Source: Mikania micrantha (taxonomy: Eukaryota > Streptophyta > Magnoliopsida > Asterales > Asteraceae). From it: 64,000 bases of DNA. The notes below the pieces were generated by a model, which searched no databases, was not told where the DNA came from, and saw only the letters and a program-made list of their open reading frames with translations. The stretch's first letter is position 1. Each line of letters opens with the position of its first letter. Below are positions 8,483 to 20,985 of this stretch, in pieces. The stretch is taken from assembly GCA_009363875.1 (NCBI GenBank), contig CM018680.1, positions 70,075,139 to 70,139,138 on the forward strand, read 5' to 3'. The translations under genes were made by a program, and so were the position numbers.

Positions 8483-11400
8483 ATGAATATCATTGGAGCA
8501 CAAGGTCAAACAAACGAAGCGGATATATGTATAGCAGATAGTGGAGCCACACACACTATACTCAGATCTAAGAAATATTTTTGTGATTTGAAACAAACAA
8601 AAGGAACCATCAATACAATTTCTGGTCCTACAGACCTGATAGAAGGAGTGGGAAAAGCACAATTAATCTTACCTAATGGTACGAAGCTCTTAATAGAAAA
8701 TGCTTTATATTCCCCAAAATCAACAAGAAACTTGTTGAGTTTCAAAAACATATATCATAACGGATATGATACGAAATCAACGACTGTTGATAAAGAAAAG
8801 TATTTGCATATCATGAACAAAGATCATATATTGGAAAAACTGCCAACGCTCCATTCAGGCTTACACTATACACATATTAATATGCCTCAAGCACATATGG
8901 CAGTCAAGGAAAATGTCTGTGATTTTGAGACATTCAATTTATGGCATGACAGATTAGGTCATCCAGGATATACAATGATGAAAAGAATAATTGAAAACAC
9001 TCATGGGCACTCATTGAAACATCAAAAGATCCCACAGTCAGATAAAATTCATATGTGTACATCTTGTTCACTTGGGAAATTAATTACGAGGCCTTCAATG
9101 GTGAAAGTAGAAAATGAATCACCTATGTTCCTCGAAAGGATTCAAGGAGATATTTGTGGACCAATTCATCCACCATGTGGACCATTTAGATACTTTATGG
9201 TTCTAATAGACGCATCAAGCAGATGGTCTCATATCTCTTTATTATCAACTCGTAATGTTGCTTTTGCCAAGTTTCTTGCACAAATTATTAAATTACGAGC
9301 ACATTTCCCTGATTATATTATTAAAAGGGTGAGACTTGATAATGCTGGTGAATTCACATCACAAGCTTTTAATGATTATTGCATGTCTGTGGGAATTGTC
9401 GTCGAACACCCTGTTGCTCATGTACATACACAAAATGGTTTAGCAGAATCGTTAATCAAACGACTACAATTAATAGCTAGACCATTGATGATGAAAACAA
9501 AACTCCCTGTATCAGTTTGGGGTCATGCAATATTGCATTCTGGATCTTTAATCCGTGTAAGGCCAAGTGCAAATCACAAATACTCTCCCTTACAACTTGT
9601 TTCGGGACATGAACCAGACATTTCCCACCTTAGAACTTTCGGGTGTGCAGTATATTCCTATTGCACCACCCCAACGCACAAAAATGGGTCCTCAAAGAAG
9701 GCTGAGAATATATGTCGGCTATGTAACACCTTCAATCATAAGATATCTTGAACCTTTAACAGGTGATGTCTTTACAGCACGTTTTGCTGATTGCCACTTT
9801 AACGAGGAAGTTTTCCCAGCATTAGGGGGAGAAAATAAGAAACAAGAAACAAATGTATCATGGTGTGTCCCGTCACTGTCCTATCTTGATCCAAGGACAA
9901 AACAATGTGAAACGGAAGTACAAAAGATAGTACATATACAAGAAATTGCAAATCAATTGCCTGATGCATTTACTGATACAAATAGAGTCACTAAATCTCA
10001 CATACCAGCTGCTAATGCTCCAGCTCATATTGAGATTCCAAATAACCAAATGAATATTAATATGGCTCATGAATCTCAGAAACGTTTGAAACGTGGAAGG
10101 CCAGTCGGTTCAAAGGATAAAAATCCTCGAAAAAGAAAAGGTTTAGAAAAGGAAGTTGATCATACAAAGGATGTTATTAATGAAACAATAAATATCGAAC
10201 TTCCTCATGAAGAGGGTGTTGATGATACCAACAAAGAAATTTCAATCAACTATGGTCACACACATATTTTATGGAACCGAGATAAAATGGAAAATATTGA
10301 TGATATATTTTCTTATTCAATAGCATGTGATATTATGAATGGAGATGATACTCCCGAACCAAAGTCTATTAGTGATTGTCAAAATAGACATGACTGGGAT
10401 AAATGGAAAGATGCTATGCAAGCTGAGTTAGATTCATTAAACAAACGAAAGGTTTTTGGTCCCATTGTTATTACACCGAAAGCTGTTAAGCCAGTAGGGT
10501 ACAAATGGGTTTTTGTACGGAAACGAAACGAGAATAATGAAGTTATTAGATATAAAGCTAGACTCGTCGCTCAAGGTTTTTCACAAAGACCGGGGATTGA
10601 CTATGATGAAACATATTCTCCCGTTATGGATGCAATAACTTTTAGATATTTAATCAGCTTAGCAGTCTCTAAAAATTTAGAAATGCATCTTATGGATGTC
10701 GTTACAGCTTACCTATATGGATCACTTGATAGTGACATCTATATGAAAGTTCCTGAAGGATTCAAAATCCCTGATGCATTAAGTTCAAAACCTAAAGAGA
10801 TGTATTCAATCAAATTACAAAGATCGTTATATGGATTGAAACAATCGGGAAGGATGTGGTACAATCGTTTAAGTGATTATTTGAAGAATAAAGGTTATAC
10901 AAATAATCTTATTTGTCCATGTGTCTTTATTAAAAAGACAGCATTAGGATTTGTGATCATAGCTGTGTATGTTGATGATCTAAATATAATTGGGACGCAT
11001 AAAGAAATTCATGAAGTAATTACTCTTTTAAAGAATGAATTTGAAATGAAAGATCTTGGAAGAACCAAGTATTGTCTTGGTTTACAGATTGAGCATATGC
11101 CTAACGGAATACTAGTGCATCAATCAAATTACACAGAAAGGCTCTTAAAACGTTTCAATATGGAAAATGCAAATTCTTTAAGCACCCCAATGGTAGTTAG
11201 ATCACTCAATGTTGAAAATGATCCATTTCGCCCATGCGAAGATGGTGAAGAAGTTCTCGGTTCGGAGGTACCATACCTTAGTGCAATTGGTGCTCTTATG
11301 TATCTTACTAACTGTACAAGACCAGATATTTCTTTTGCAGTTAACTTACTGGCAAGATTTAGTTCAGCACCTACAAAAAGGCATTGGAATGGAATTAAAC

Positions 11401-11966
11401 ATATTTTTCGATACCTTCGAGGAACTACTGATTTAGGTTTATTTTATCCTAACGATTCAAAAGAAGAATTGGTTGGCTATGCAGATGCAGGTTATTTATC
11501 TGATCCTCATAAGGCAAGATCTCAAACTGGATATGTTTTCTTGAACGGAGGAACTGCAATTTCATGGCGTTCTCAAAAGCAAACACTTGTTGCAACATCA
11601 TCAAATCATGCTGAAGTTATTGCACTACATGAGGCCTCTAGAGAGTGTGTATGGTTAAGGTTTATGACTAATTTTATATTGACTTCATGCGGGTTAAATG
11701 AAGATAGAAGTCCAACTACAATTTATGAAGACAATGCAGCTTGTATCTCACAAATGAAAGAAGGGTATATCAAAAGTGACAGAACAAAACATATACCACC
11801 AAGATTCTTTTCATACACTCAAGATCTTATCAAAGACAATCAAGTTGAAATGAGATATGTTTCTTCTAGCAACAATTCAGCAGACCTTTTCACAAAGGCA
11901 CTACCTACAGCCATTTTCAGGAAACACATACATGATATTGGAATGCGACATGTACAAACGATATAG
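8483..11966 (+). pseudogene. pol: Copia pol: protease, integrase, reverse transcriptase, RNase H, with one frameshift
   Basis: The start is taken at the ATG at 8483 (MNIIGAQGQTNEADICIADSG), just before the protease motif ADSGATHTILR. Then come the integrase zinc finger (HDRLGHPG, CTSCSLGK) and the integrase core with catalytic Asp, Asp and Glu (GDICGPI, RLDNAGEF, NGLAES). At about 9650-9656 the frame changes and coding continues in another frame (MGPQRRLRIYVGY, FTARFADCHF). Reverse transcriptase follows (GYKWVFVRK, MDVVTAYLYG, YVDDLNIIG), then RNase H (YADAGYLSD, YEDNAACISQMK). It stops at 11964-11966. The enzyme set would copy the RNA and insert the cDNA. The frameshift separates integrase from RT, so this copy needs enzymes from elsewhere. 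Confidence 0.9.
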
Positions 11967-12113
11967 TTAACATCAGATGATAATTTGAGGGGGAGTTATA
12001 TACTGCACTCTTTTTTCCTTAGCTAAAGTTTTTTCCCACTGGGTTTTCTTTAGCAAGGTTTTTAATGAGGCAGTAGTTTAAAATAAAACTCCAAGTTTGA
12101 AAAAGTATCATCC

Positions 12114-12122
12114 AAGGGGGAG
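12114..12122 (+). promoter_or_regulatory. Polypurine tract of the copia element
   Basis: AAGGGGGAG directly abuts the TG of the 3' LTR, the expected primer site for plus-strand synthesis. Confidence 0.9.
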
Positions 12123-12413
12123 TGTTATATATTTTATATATTTGGATAGATTGGATGAAAGCTTTTTCAACACTCAAAACTTATATGGACATATTCTTGG
12201 ACTAGGCATTAAATGTTTTTGTTTCCTTGTCTCCCAAAAGCCAACTCTCTTGTAGTATAAATACCCCTTCAATGTAAAGAGAAAAAGACACCTCTTGTAT
12301 ACATTCTCAAGTGTTATGCAATTCTATCTTCTTCTCTAAATTCTCTTCTATCTTTCTCTTCTAATCTTCTTTAAATATTCTTAATGTGAGCTAATCATAG
12401 TTATATTATAACA
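12123..12413 (+). repeat. 3' LTR of the copia element (291 bp)
   Basis: Same length as the 5' LTR and differs by eye only at 12187. It is followed by ATATATAT. Confidence 0.95.
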
Positions 12414-12579
12414 ATATATATATATATATATATATGATAAGATTCTCCAAGACAACTCAAATTCTGCACCAACTTTCCTTATTTCCTACCTACTTTACTG
12501 TTTCAAATACTTGCTGGATGTAAATATGTGTATAATTATGTATTGTTTGTTTATTAATTAATATGTATGTTTAACAAAT

Positions 12580-13461
12580 TTGTAGGTTCTAGAATTCTGA
12601 TCCCATATAGTTGAATTGCAATCTCAGTTTGATACTCAAAAGGAGCAGATTAGAGAGTCGATGAGGGAGGAGATAATGGAGGAGAGGGAGAAAGTGAAGG
12701 AAGATATGAGGGCGGAAATGCAACTACAAATGGCTCAAATCATGAAAAAAATGGGTATTCATGGCAATCATCCATCGGCTTTGTTCGCTTTACGTCTTTG
12801 TTGTTAAACTTGGATGTTTGTTAGCTACTTAGCCTATTTTATGTTTTTGTTAAACTTGAACTCTTATGTTTTTGTTAAACTTGAACTCTTATGTTTTTGT
12901 TAAACTTGAAGGCCTATCACTTTAGGTCATGCTTTTGTTAAACTTGAACTATATTAGTTTAGTTTATGAATTATGACTGTATTGATTATAAACAGGGTTT
13001 GCATCAGATTTTTATGCATTATAAAGCAGAAAAATTCGGAAATATTATAAATTAACAAAATTAAAAAAAAAAGTAATTGTAGGAAATTGGTCGGAAAAAA
13101 ATGCTTGAAAATGACAAACTTTTGGTCGCAAACATGTAGCAAAAATCAATAAAAAGAATACTGTTTAGGAAAATTGTCGGAAAAGTACTGTCCAAAAATT
13201 GTCGGAAAAGCTTCTCGAAAACGCGTCGGAAATAATAATTTAATAAATTGTTAAAGGTTGTCAGAATGTTGTCGGAAAAGTGTTGTGGGAAAGTTGTAGG
13301 AAACGCTTCTCGGAGTTCTGTAGGAAATATTTTCCACCATATTTTTACTGACTAAACTGTGTTTGTTAGAAACTTGTCGGAAAAACCTCTTACCTACCAT
13401 TTTCCTACAAAAATTTTTGTCAGAAAAATGAACTTTTTCTAATGAACTTTTTCTTGTAGTG
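12580..13461 (+). mobile_element. CACTA (En/Spm-type) transposon, 3' end fragment
   Basis: The right end reads TTTTTCTTGTAGTG, the reverse complement of the classic CACTACAAGAAAAA terminus. Ahead of it (about 13085-13440) the word TTGTCGGAAA and variants recur about ten times, like CACTA subterminal transposase-binding repeats. A short frame at 12616-12807 is a highly charged helical stretch (REEIMEEREKVKEDMRAEMQ), resembling the C-terminal tail of CACTA transposases. The rest of the transposase and the left end were not found. Confidence 0.65.
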
Positions 13462-13661
13462 CATGCTTGATACTCGGGTTGGTTTCAAATTGGGTATCTG
13501 GGTGTTTGGAAAGACAAGGGTTTAGAATGTGGCAGCCCTTTCAATCATGTGCTTTTGCAACTTCATCCATAGTTTTTTTAAGACTAAAATTGGGTTTGCA
13601 CAATTACAACTATATATAGTTCTTCCGGTTGTTTTCTTGTCATTTTATGTTCAAATAAACT
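13462..13661. other. Unassigned sequence right of the CACTA end
   Basis: No gene, repeat structure or splice pattern was recognised here. Confidence 0.5.
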
Positions 13662-13670
13662 GTTTGTAAG

Positions 13671-14052
13671 GGGTTGGATCCAGTAAGAAGAGATTTTTGC
13701 CTAAGAAGAGTAAGAAGCAATAGAAATTTGACACGTGTCATCATAAAACAGTAATACAGTACAAAAAACGAAATACAGTACAAAAAGAAACAAAATCTAG
13801 TACAAAAAATCAAAAATATAGTACAAAAAAAATCCAGTACAAAAAAAATATATATAATACAAAAAACAAAAATCTAATACAAAAAACCATAAAAATCCGG
13901 TATAAAAAATTATAGAACAAATCTAGTACAAAAAAATAAAAATCTAGTATAAAAAATAAGATTTTATACCTAAATTATGTGACACGTGTCAAAATTCTTA
14001 TTAGTTCTCACTCTTCTTAGGCAAAAAGCTCTTCTTATTTGATCTTTCCCCC
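13671..14052. mobile_element. Mutator-type MITE with G-box-containing inverted repeats
   Basis: Terminal inverted repeats of about 75-80 bp start GGGG and share TTTTTGCCTAAGAAGAGT and then TGACACGTGTCA. Flanking 9-mers TGTTTGTAA (13662-13670) and TATTTGTAA (14053-14061) match at 8 of 9 positions, the duplication size of Mutator-like elements. The interior (13750-13970) is an irregular array of AGTACAAAAAA words with 12-20 bp spacing. Each arm carries the perfect palindrome GACACGTGTC, which contains the CACGTG G-box. Confidence 0.75.
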
Positions 14053-14061
14053 TATTTGTAA

Positions 14062-14507
14062 AGTTATATTATGTGTTTATAACTAAAAGATTTATGTCAA
14101 GTTTTATAAGTTATATATTATTTATTCATTTATTTTTCAAAGGTTTATAAATTTTATAAGACTATATCTTATTATAGTTTATATTATTATGTATCCATAC
14201 ATACATACATACATATGTGTGTGTGTATATATATAATAAGTTGTAAATAAATCTTAATAAAATTTATTTTATGAATATCAAATTTGTTTAATAAATATTG
14301 TTTTTAAAATTTGTAGGACATTTATGTATGCATTTATGCATATATTATGCATATATCTTATAAAATGTATATGTTTATGATTACAAATTTCTAAATGAAT
14401 TCACCACGAATTTTATATTATTACACTTACCATATATCTACAAATTTTAATACGAAACAAAAAACTCTAGGGATTACATAATCCATCCTCGAAGGAAACC
14501 CATCTGC
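14062..14507. other. AT-rich intergenic sequence with a short microsatellite
   Basis: CATA repeats followed by TG and TA repeats lie at about 14190-14235. Nothing else was recognised. Confidence 0.6.
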
Positions 14508-16185
14508 ATTTGAATTTATGGGATTGAATAGTTATCAATTACTTTAATTCTATAATTAAATAGTATATGACTATTGTATAGTGTGACATATCGGTCCAAA
14601 TTGGGCTGAGGTCTTACACCATTTCCTTGGCAAAGACCTTAGAAATCTATGAAAAACACACATTGAGTTGCACATGTCTTTTGCTAATTGAGCTCCTTAA
14701 TCAAAGAGGAAGAACACTCAAGTTGTTGAGTTCATGACACTCCGCTTATACGAGCAAAGATCTAGCTCGTAGTGCTAAGTTAAAATTTCTTCGGTGTTTT
14801 GGCAATAACCTTAGCAATTCCTCCAAACAACATTTTAAGGCATCCTAAAGTTGTTTTGTAGAATTGCAATGTTGTAGACCGGACTATATCTCATTTATGA
14901 GAGTCACTACCAATTGAGTACATGCTTTGACATTTAACGCAAATTTTGAAAATTTTATACCGAATAAATTTTATGATCTTTTGGATTAATGTCCCTTCTA
15001 GATTCAACATCAAGATCGGAGGTATGGCTAAGGATCTAGTGTATTATGAGGGTCAAATGATGTCATGATAGATTCAAAAGAAACAATAATCAGAAATTCA
15101 ATTGAACAATGAACTATGAAATATACAGTGAAGAAAAAACACAGTATAAGAAAAATGATTATATCACAAAAAAAATCAAATGTCAATTCGAGCTAGATTT
15201 TGTTCTCAATTGATTGTTAGATCGTTTAATTAGAAAACAAAATATTTGATACCAATTAATTAGGATTAGAAATGAAAGAATGTCATCTAATCAAGAAAAT
15301 CATAACCGAACTCATAATTTCATTAATTGATAAGCTTTGATTACAACTATATGACTTTATATCGCCTCTCGACTCAAGCACGGTGTAATTACAATGAAAT
15401 TGATTTTATTCTGCTCTACACTAGCGCTAAAGTAGGGTGTAAATTAGCAGAGTTGAGTGAAACACGAGCTTGTTAAGGCTCGAGTTTGGCTCGTTCTAAC
15501 AAAATAGGGCTCGAACTCAAGCTCAAGCTCAAGCTCGGCTAGCTCTGACAAAATGAAGCTTGAGCTCGGCCCTTTAAGAGATTTATTTTCAAATCTCAAG
15601 CTCGACACCTTAGAAAATTTTCAGGCTCGAGCTCTCTCGGCTTGGCTCGCTTATCTTTTAATTTTGCAATTTATTTATTTTGATTACTAGTTTAATAGAT
15701 TTATTATAATAATTTTTAAATTTAACATTAAACATATGATTTAAATATATTTATCATGATTTTATATATATAAATAATTAATTTGATAAATATACTCTTT
15801 ATAGAATAAATAAAAATTATATAAATAAAAAGCCCGTTTAAGCTCGCGAGTCGGCTCGAACTCAATATGTGAAGCTTGAGCTCAGGCTTGATAACTAAAT
15901 GAGTCATATTTTTGGGCTCGAGCTCGGCCTCGTTTAGGCTCGGCTCAATCAAACTTTTTACCAATTCCGAGTAATTCACGAGCGAGGTTGATTCATATAC
16001 ACCCCTATGCTAAAGTGATAACAATTTGTATAATATGATTTAACAATATTTAATTTTGTTAGTTAAAACATATATTATATGATTTAACAATAGTTGATTT
16101 TACAAATTAAAACCTTATATTATTTGACATAACAATATTAAATTTTACATATTAAAATTTTGTATCATGTGATTTTACTACTTTA
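14508..16185 (+). repeat. Dispersed repeat, copy A
   Basis: This stretch is collinear with 48106-59870 once later insertions there are removed. Shared landmarks are TATATGACTATTGTATAGTGTGACATAT-type sequence (about 14565), GTTGAGTTCATGACACTCC (about 14725), the hAT-like element (15433-16007), and the AT-rich tail with TTATTTGACATAA (about 16115). The copies are clearly diverged. No coding frame was found. The nature of the parent element is unknown. Confidence 0.75.
15433..16007. mobile_element. hAT-like non-autonomous element, CGAGCTC-word type (575 bp)
   Basis: Ends TAGGGTGTAAAT and ATATACACCCCTA are imperfect inverted repeats. Flanking 8-mers CGCTAAAG (15425-15432) and TGCTAAAG (16008-16015) match at 7 of 8. 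The subterminal parts are arrays of CTCGAGCTCGGCT-like words in both orientations around an AT-rich centre. An element at the corresponding place in copy B (50649-59695) shows that the insertion predates the repeat duplication. Confidence 0.75.
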
Positions 16186-16694
16186 TAAGTTCACTCCCAA
16201 ACCTATGGTAGAGTACATTGGGGCGTAATTTGCAATTGCTCAAAAGTTCATGGTTGTATATGTAAATTTCAATGTTTAAACAATCCCTTTTAATGTATAC
16301 ACAATCCCTTTTAACATAGCATTCAAATATAACATCTATAATCCAACATTACATCAATTCAAAATTAAATAACATTTTTCACAGTTTAATTTTCTAGGTC
16401 CAAGAAATCATAGATGTATCATCGTCATCTTTATCTTTAACCTTTCACATATGTAAAATAATATTTTTATCAACTATTTGCATATTTGGTGAGAACTCAT
16501 AAGTTAATAGATATATGTATAAAAGATGCTTAACCAAATGTTATGTGTAGAAATAGATTCAAAGAATACATGTCTACAAGTTAGCAACTATGTTTATGTC
16601 TCAGCCAAAGTCTCCGAACAAGTATCATTAAAAAGTTCCAATCTATACTATCTAGGTCATAGATTTAAACATGTAAATCACTAATTAGGGATTT
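16186..16694. other. AT-rich intergenic sequence
   Basis: No gene, terminal repeat or RNA gene was recognised. Confidence 0.6.
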
Positions 16695-19526
16695 TTACAC
16701 AAAGACCAACAACAATGCAAACATTGCAGAGCAAGACTTTGCAGATTGGAGCTTTCAAGCTGAGGATGCTTCCATTTCCAACAGTGCTTTGATGGCAAAT
16801 GACTCAACTTCCTCAAACAAGGTAAATGAAAACATGTGCACACCTGAATGCTTAGAAAAGTTAACTGTGTATAAAAAGATAAATTCTCAACTCTGTAATG
16901 AGCTTGAGTCTTTACAAGTTGTCTAGGCAAATTTCTTTGAGGCTGAAAGAAATTACAAAGAAAAGATTAAGGAAATGGAAAAGACTATTTCAAGTTTAAA
17001 ACATGAAGACACTAACAAACAGTGTCAAATTAAAAATCTTTTAAAAAGACTAACCACAGCCAAGACAGAACTGGTATTGGCTGAGTCATACAGAGACAAG
17101 TTTTTAAGTCAAGGTGAAAAATTTGAAAAACTCTTAAAAATGAATGATATAACAGAGACAGCAAGAAAAAGAGGGAAAGGTTTAGGATATAACAATATGG
17201 AACCTCCATCTGCCTATACTCCAATGGTGGAGATTAGGTGTAAACCAGTGACCAATCTTGTGTATGATGAAGAGCTAGACATACACAAGGTGGATCAAAT
17301 TGATAACTCCTCCGATCTGAATCCAAGTAGCTCAACAAACTCAGATGAGGATGCTACTCCCATCAAACCAGAATTAGAAAAACCATTTTTGAAAACTATG
17401 AAAAGAACTAAGAAAACTAAGAAACATTCTTCAGTTTTCATCAAAGCTAAAATTGTACAAACTGGGAGTGTCTCTTCAGACGACTATGTTACCTGTCCTT
17501 CTGACAAGTCCAAAAGGGGCAGATCAAAGGAAAGAAAGGTTGATTTTTCAGGAAAACATTTAAATCCACAACCCAACAAGTCTGTTGGAACATTCAAATC
17601 ATCACCCTTTGTGGATCAAAGCTCAGCTTTAATCAAAAAGAATCATCAGCAGCAATCTCTCAATAATCAGATTATGTGTCTGATGTGTGGAGAGATGAAT
17701 AACTTTCCTGTTGATTGCTTCTATAATCCAAGAAGCAGAATTACCTCAGAGACACAAGGAAGAGGAAGAAAGAAAAGCTGGAGCAAGTCATCTTCTTCTT
17801 CGGAAGAACAAGGAAGACACTTAGCAAGGAAAGCATCGGAAACAAGTACCTCTGATAGTCGGAAGAAACAAAATCAAAGAGCTTCCGAAAAGAAGGCATC
17901 GGAAGCTTATGCAAAGAAGAATTTTGGAAAGAAAGTTTCGGAAGCAAAGAAAAGGAAAGCTTCCAATGGAAAAGAAACTTCGGAAGCTCATGCAAAGAAG
18001 GCTTCCAACAAACCAAAGAAATCTTTTTTCTTCGGAAGAAGACCATCGGAAGGAAAAGGTAAAGAAGCTTCCGATGACCATCAGAAGAAGAAATCTCTTC
18101 CAACAACCTCAAAAGTCAAACAGATATGGAAGAAAAAGGAAATCTCTGAACCATCTGTTCAACCATCAGTCCAATCAAAAACAAGCACATCATTGGTTCC
18201 ACCTAGAATGATGTCAAAGAAATTTACTTATAATGATGCTAATGGAAAACCCAAGACCACAATGGCTTGGGTTCCCATCAGAAACTAACTCGCTCCTGGT
18301 CATGTGCAGGGACAGCAGGAATCAAAAGGCAACTTGTGGATAGTTGATAGTGGTTGTTCCAGGCACATGACAGGCAACAAGACTCACCTTCATAAATATG
18401 AACCATTCTTTGGAGGGTCTGTTGCTTTTGGAAGTGATCCAGTGGGAGGTTATATAACAGGTAGGGGTACTATCACAAATGGCAAGGTAAGCTTTGAGAA
18501 TGCGCACTTTGTTAAGGAACTAAATTATAATTTACTGAGTGTATCACAGGTGTGTGATCAAAAGCACAACATGTTGTTTACTGAGCATGAATGTATTGTT
18601 TTAAAACCAGGATTTGTTGTTCTAAATGATCAAATTTTACTCAGGGCTCCAAGAAGAAATAACATGTACATGCTTGACATGAGCACAGCTACACCACTCA
18701 GTAACATAAGTTGCTTTGTTTCAAAAGCTTCACTTGATGAATCATCCCTTTGGCATAGGAGACTTTGTCATGTAAACCTTAAAAATGTGAATAAACTTGT
18801 CAAAAATAACTTAGTAACTGGTTTACCAACAAAAGAATTCATCTGTGTTGATAAATGTGTTGCATGCTTACAAGGTAAGCAACACAAATCATCTCACCAT
18901 GCCAAAGAGATAAATTCTAACACAACAGTCCTGCATTTACTCCACATGGACTTGTTTGGCCCCACAAGTGTTAAAAGTCTTGGTAGAAAGTCATATTGCT
19001 TGGTGGTCACTGATGATTTCTCTCGGTATACCTGGATATTTTATCTTAAGTACCAAGGATGAAACTGCTGAGATCCTAAAGTCATTCATACTTAGGGTAG
19101 AGAATGAAAGTGACCACCATGTAAAAATAATCAGATCAGATTAGGGAACAGAATTCAAGAATCGTGTTTTAAATTCTTTTTGTGAATCTAAAGGTATCAC
19201 AAGACAATTTAGTGCTCCTAGGACTCCACAACAAAATGGTGTTGCTGAGAGAAGGAATATGACACTAATTGAGGCTGCTAAAACCATGTTGTCTGATGCC
19301 AAACTTCCAATAACTTTTTGGGCAGAAGCAGTCAACACTGCCTGTTATGTCCAAAATAGAGTATTGGTAGTTAAGACACATGGTATGACTCTTTATGAAA
19401 TTTGGCTTAAGAGAAAGCCATTTATTGGATTTTTCAAACCATTTGGATGTCAATGCACCATCTTGAATACTAAAGATCACTTAGCCAAGTTTGCTGAGAA
19501 ATCAACAGAGGGCTACTTTGTTGGGT
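16695..19526 (+). pseudogene. Truncated Sirevirus gag-pol fragment (copy 3), plus strand
   Basis: It matches the other two Sirevirus copies from mid-gag to mid-integrase, in reverse orientation relative to them. Gag begins near AACAATGCAAACATTGCAG and has a TAG at about 16923. From 16975 a 437-codon frame contains the coiled-coil region, a degraded second knuckle (CLMCGEMNNFPVDC) and the ASE-rich basic tail, ending WVPIRN and UAA at 18286-18288. In the same frame pol follows with protease (VDSGCSRHMTG), pre-integrase finger and HMDLFGP. A frameshift near 19045 and a TAG at 19141-19143 (just after IIRSD) break the integrase. LTRs, the N-terminal half of gag and all of RT are absent. It is a dead fragment. 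Confidence 0.88.
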
Positions 19527-19870
19527 TGTACAAAAATTTGAAGGTCGGATTCGACTCGTAATTTATTTGGAAAAAGCTTCTTTGTAACCGAGCCGAGTCC
19601 GAGCCAAGACTGTCTCGGCTCATAACTCGCTCGTAGCTCAGCTTATTTGTACAACATTATATACCAAAATATAATAATACAATGTTACTTTTAATAATAA
19701 TTATACTTTTGTGTCATATATGTAATTATATTAAAAATAATATTAATAAAATAAAAGAGATATGATCTGTAGCTCACAAGTCACAAACTTACATCCTAAA
19801 ATCTAAATTATGAAAAAACCGAACCGAGTCCAAGCTTGCCTTCGGCTCGGCTCGTGAACTCCGCTAAAAA
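19527..19870. repeat. Fragment of a CGAGCC-word element abutting the Sirevirus fragment
   Basis: Two patches rich in CCGAGCCGAGTC and GGCTCGGCTCG words (19590-19640, 19815-19860) flank an AT-rich centre, as in the hAT-like elements at 15433 and 50649. No clean termini or target duplication were found. It may have truncated the Sirevirus pol at about 19526. Confidence 0.45.
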
Positions 19871-20121
19871 AGCTATGGTTACGATCGCTAATGAGTAATG
19901 ACCTAGTCTATGAAGATACATTAGTTTGATATACGATTTTATAATCAATTATTAGATAAGAAATATTAAAACTCCTTCAAAACCCATAACATTGGCACAT
20001 TCCAAATTGGCATATTTTCCAATGAGAAAATTAACTAAATAAATATACTTAAACAACACAGGAGCGTACCAATTAAGAATGCAACAAACACAGTACCAAA
20101 ATAAATGATTTTACCCATAAA

Positions 20122-20930
20122 CTACTTTGTAGATTTCAAATAAACACCGATACTATCGATATACCACCCACAAAGACCGTAAAATCCAGCAAATGAACCA
20201 TCATCCCATGGCACTGTAAAGGGCCTCCCTCTAACGTTACCAAATGGTCCATAACTTTTTTTGTTTGTCACAAATGATATTGAGGCAATTACGGCCTGAC
20301 CATCACCATCTCCCCTTGATAATGCAACTGTTCCATTAATGGCAATAATTTCTTCATTATGATCGAATGTTACCTGAGGGAATTGAAGATTAGATTTAAC
20401 AGTCTTGAGAAAGAAAACAAAAGATACGTATTGTTTGTGTTTACATGTTCAAGTCGCAAACTAACTCTTTACCTCGGAAACTCTATCTCCACCGTTCCAA
20501 CCACCAAATCTGTTAGAGGTGTTTGTTAACCTCCTATATTGTGTGGAGAACATTAGAGAGTATATAAGATCCCCATGATCAATGGTTATCTTCTTCAAAT
20601 GATGATTTGTTTCAAGTTGGAATGACCAAACACTTCTTCGTGATCGGGGATCACTTTTTCCCCATGTTCCGACCCTCATGATCTTCTCATGGGGTTTCAC
20701 ATGGACACCAATGCCATCAATATAGTGACCAGCACTGCCATAAAATCCTACTAATGACCCGTTGTCCCATGGTACGGAGAACACGGATGGGGATGCTCCA
20801 CCAAAGGGTCCATGGGTCCTCTTCTTGTTTGTTTCAAAAGATAGTGATGAAATTGTTGTAATACCATCTTGAGTACCAATGCTTCCTTTAATACCAACTA
20901 TTTCCTCATCAGAATCCAACATCACCTGAA

Positions 20931-20985
<55 letters not shown>

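Larger units (their letters stand above)
6077..12413 (+). mobile_element. Ty1/copia retrotransposon, structurally complete, 6337 bp, recently inserted
   Basis: The order is 5' LTR, primer binding site, leader of about 0.86 kb, gag, gap, protease-integrase-RT-RNase H, polypurine tract, 3' LTR. The order of integrase before reverse transcriptase shows copia type. The two 291-bp LTRs differ by eye only at T6141 versus G12187, so the insertion is young. ATATA flanks both ends, inside TA repeats. It is nevertheless disabled by one stop codon in gag and one frameshift in pol. The copia lineage was not assigned. Confidence 0.94.
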
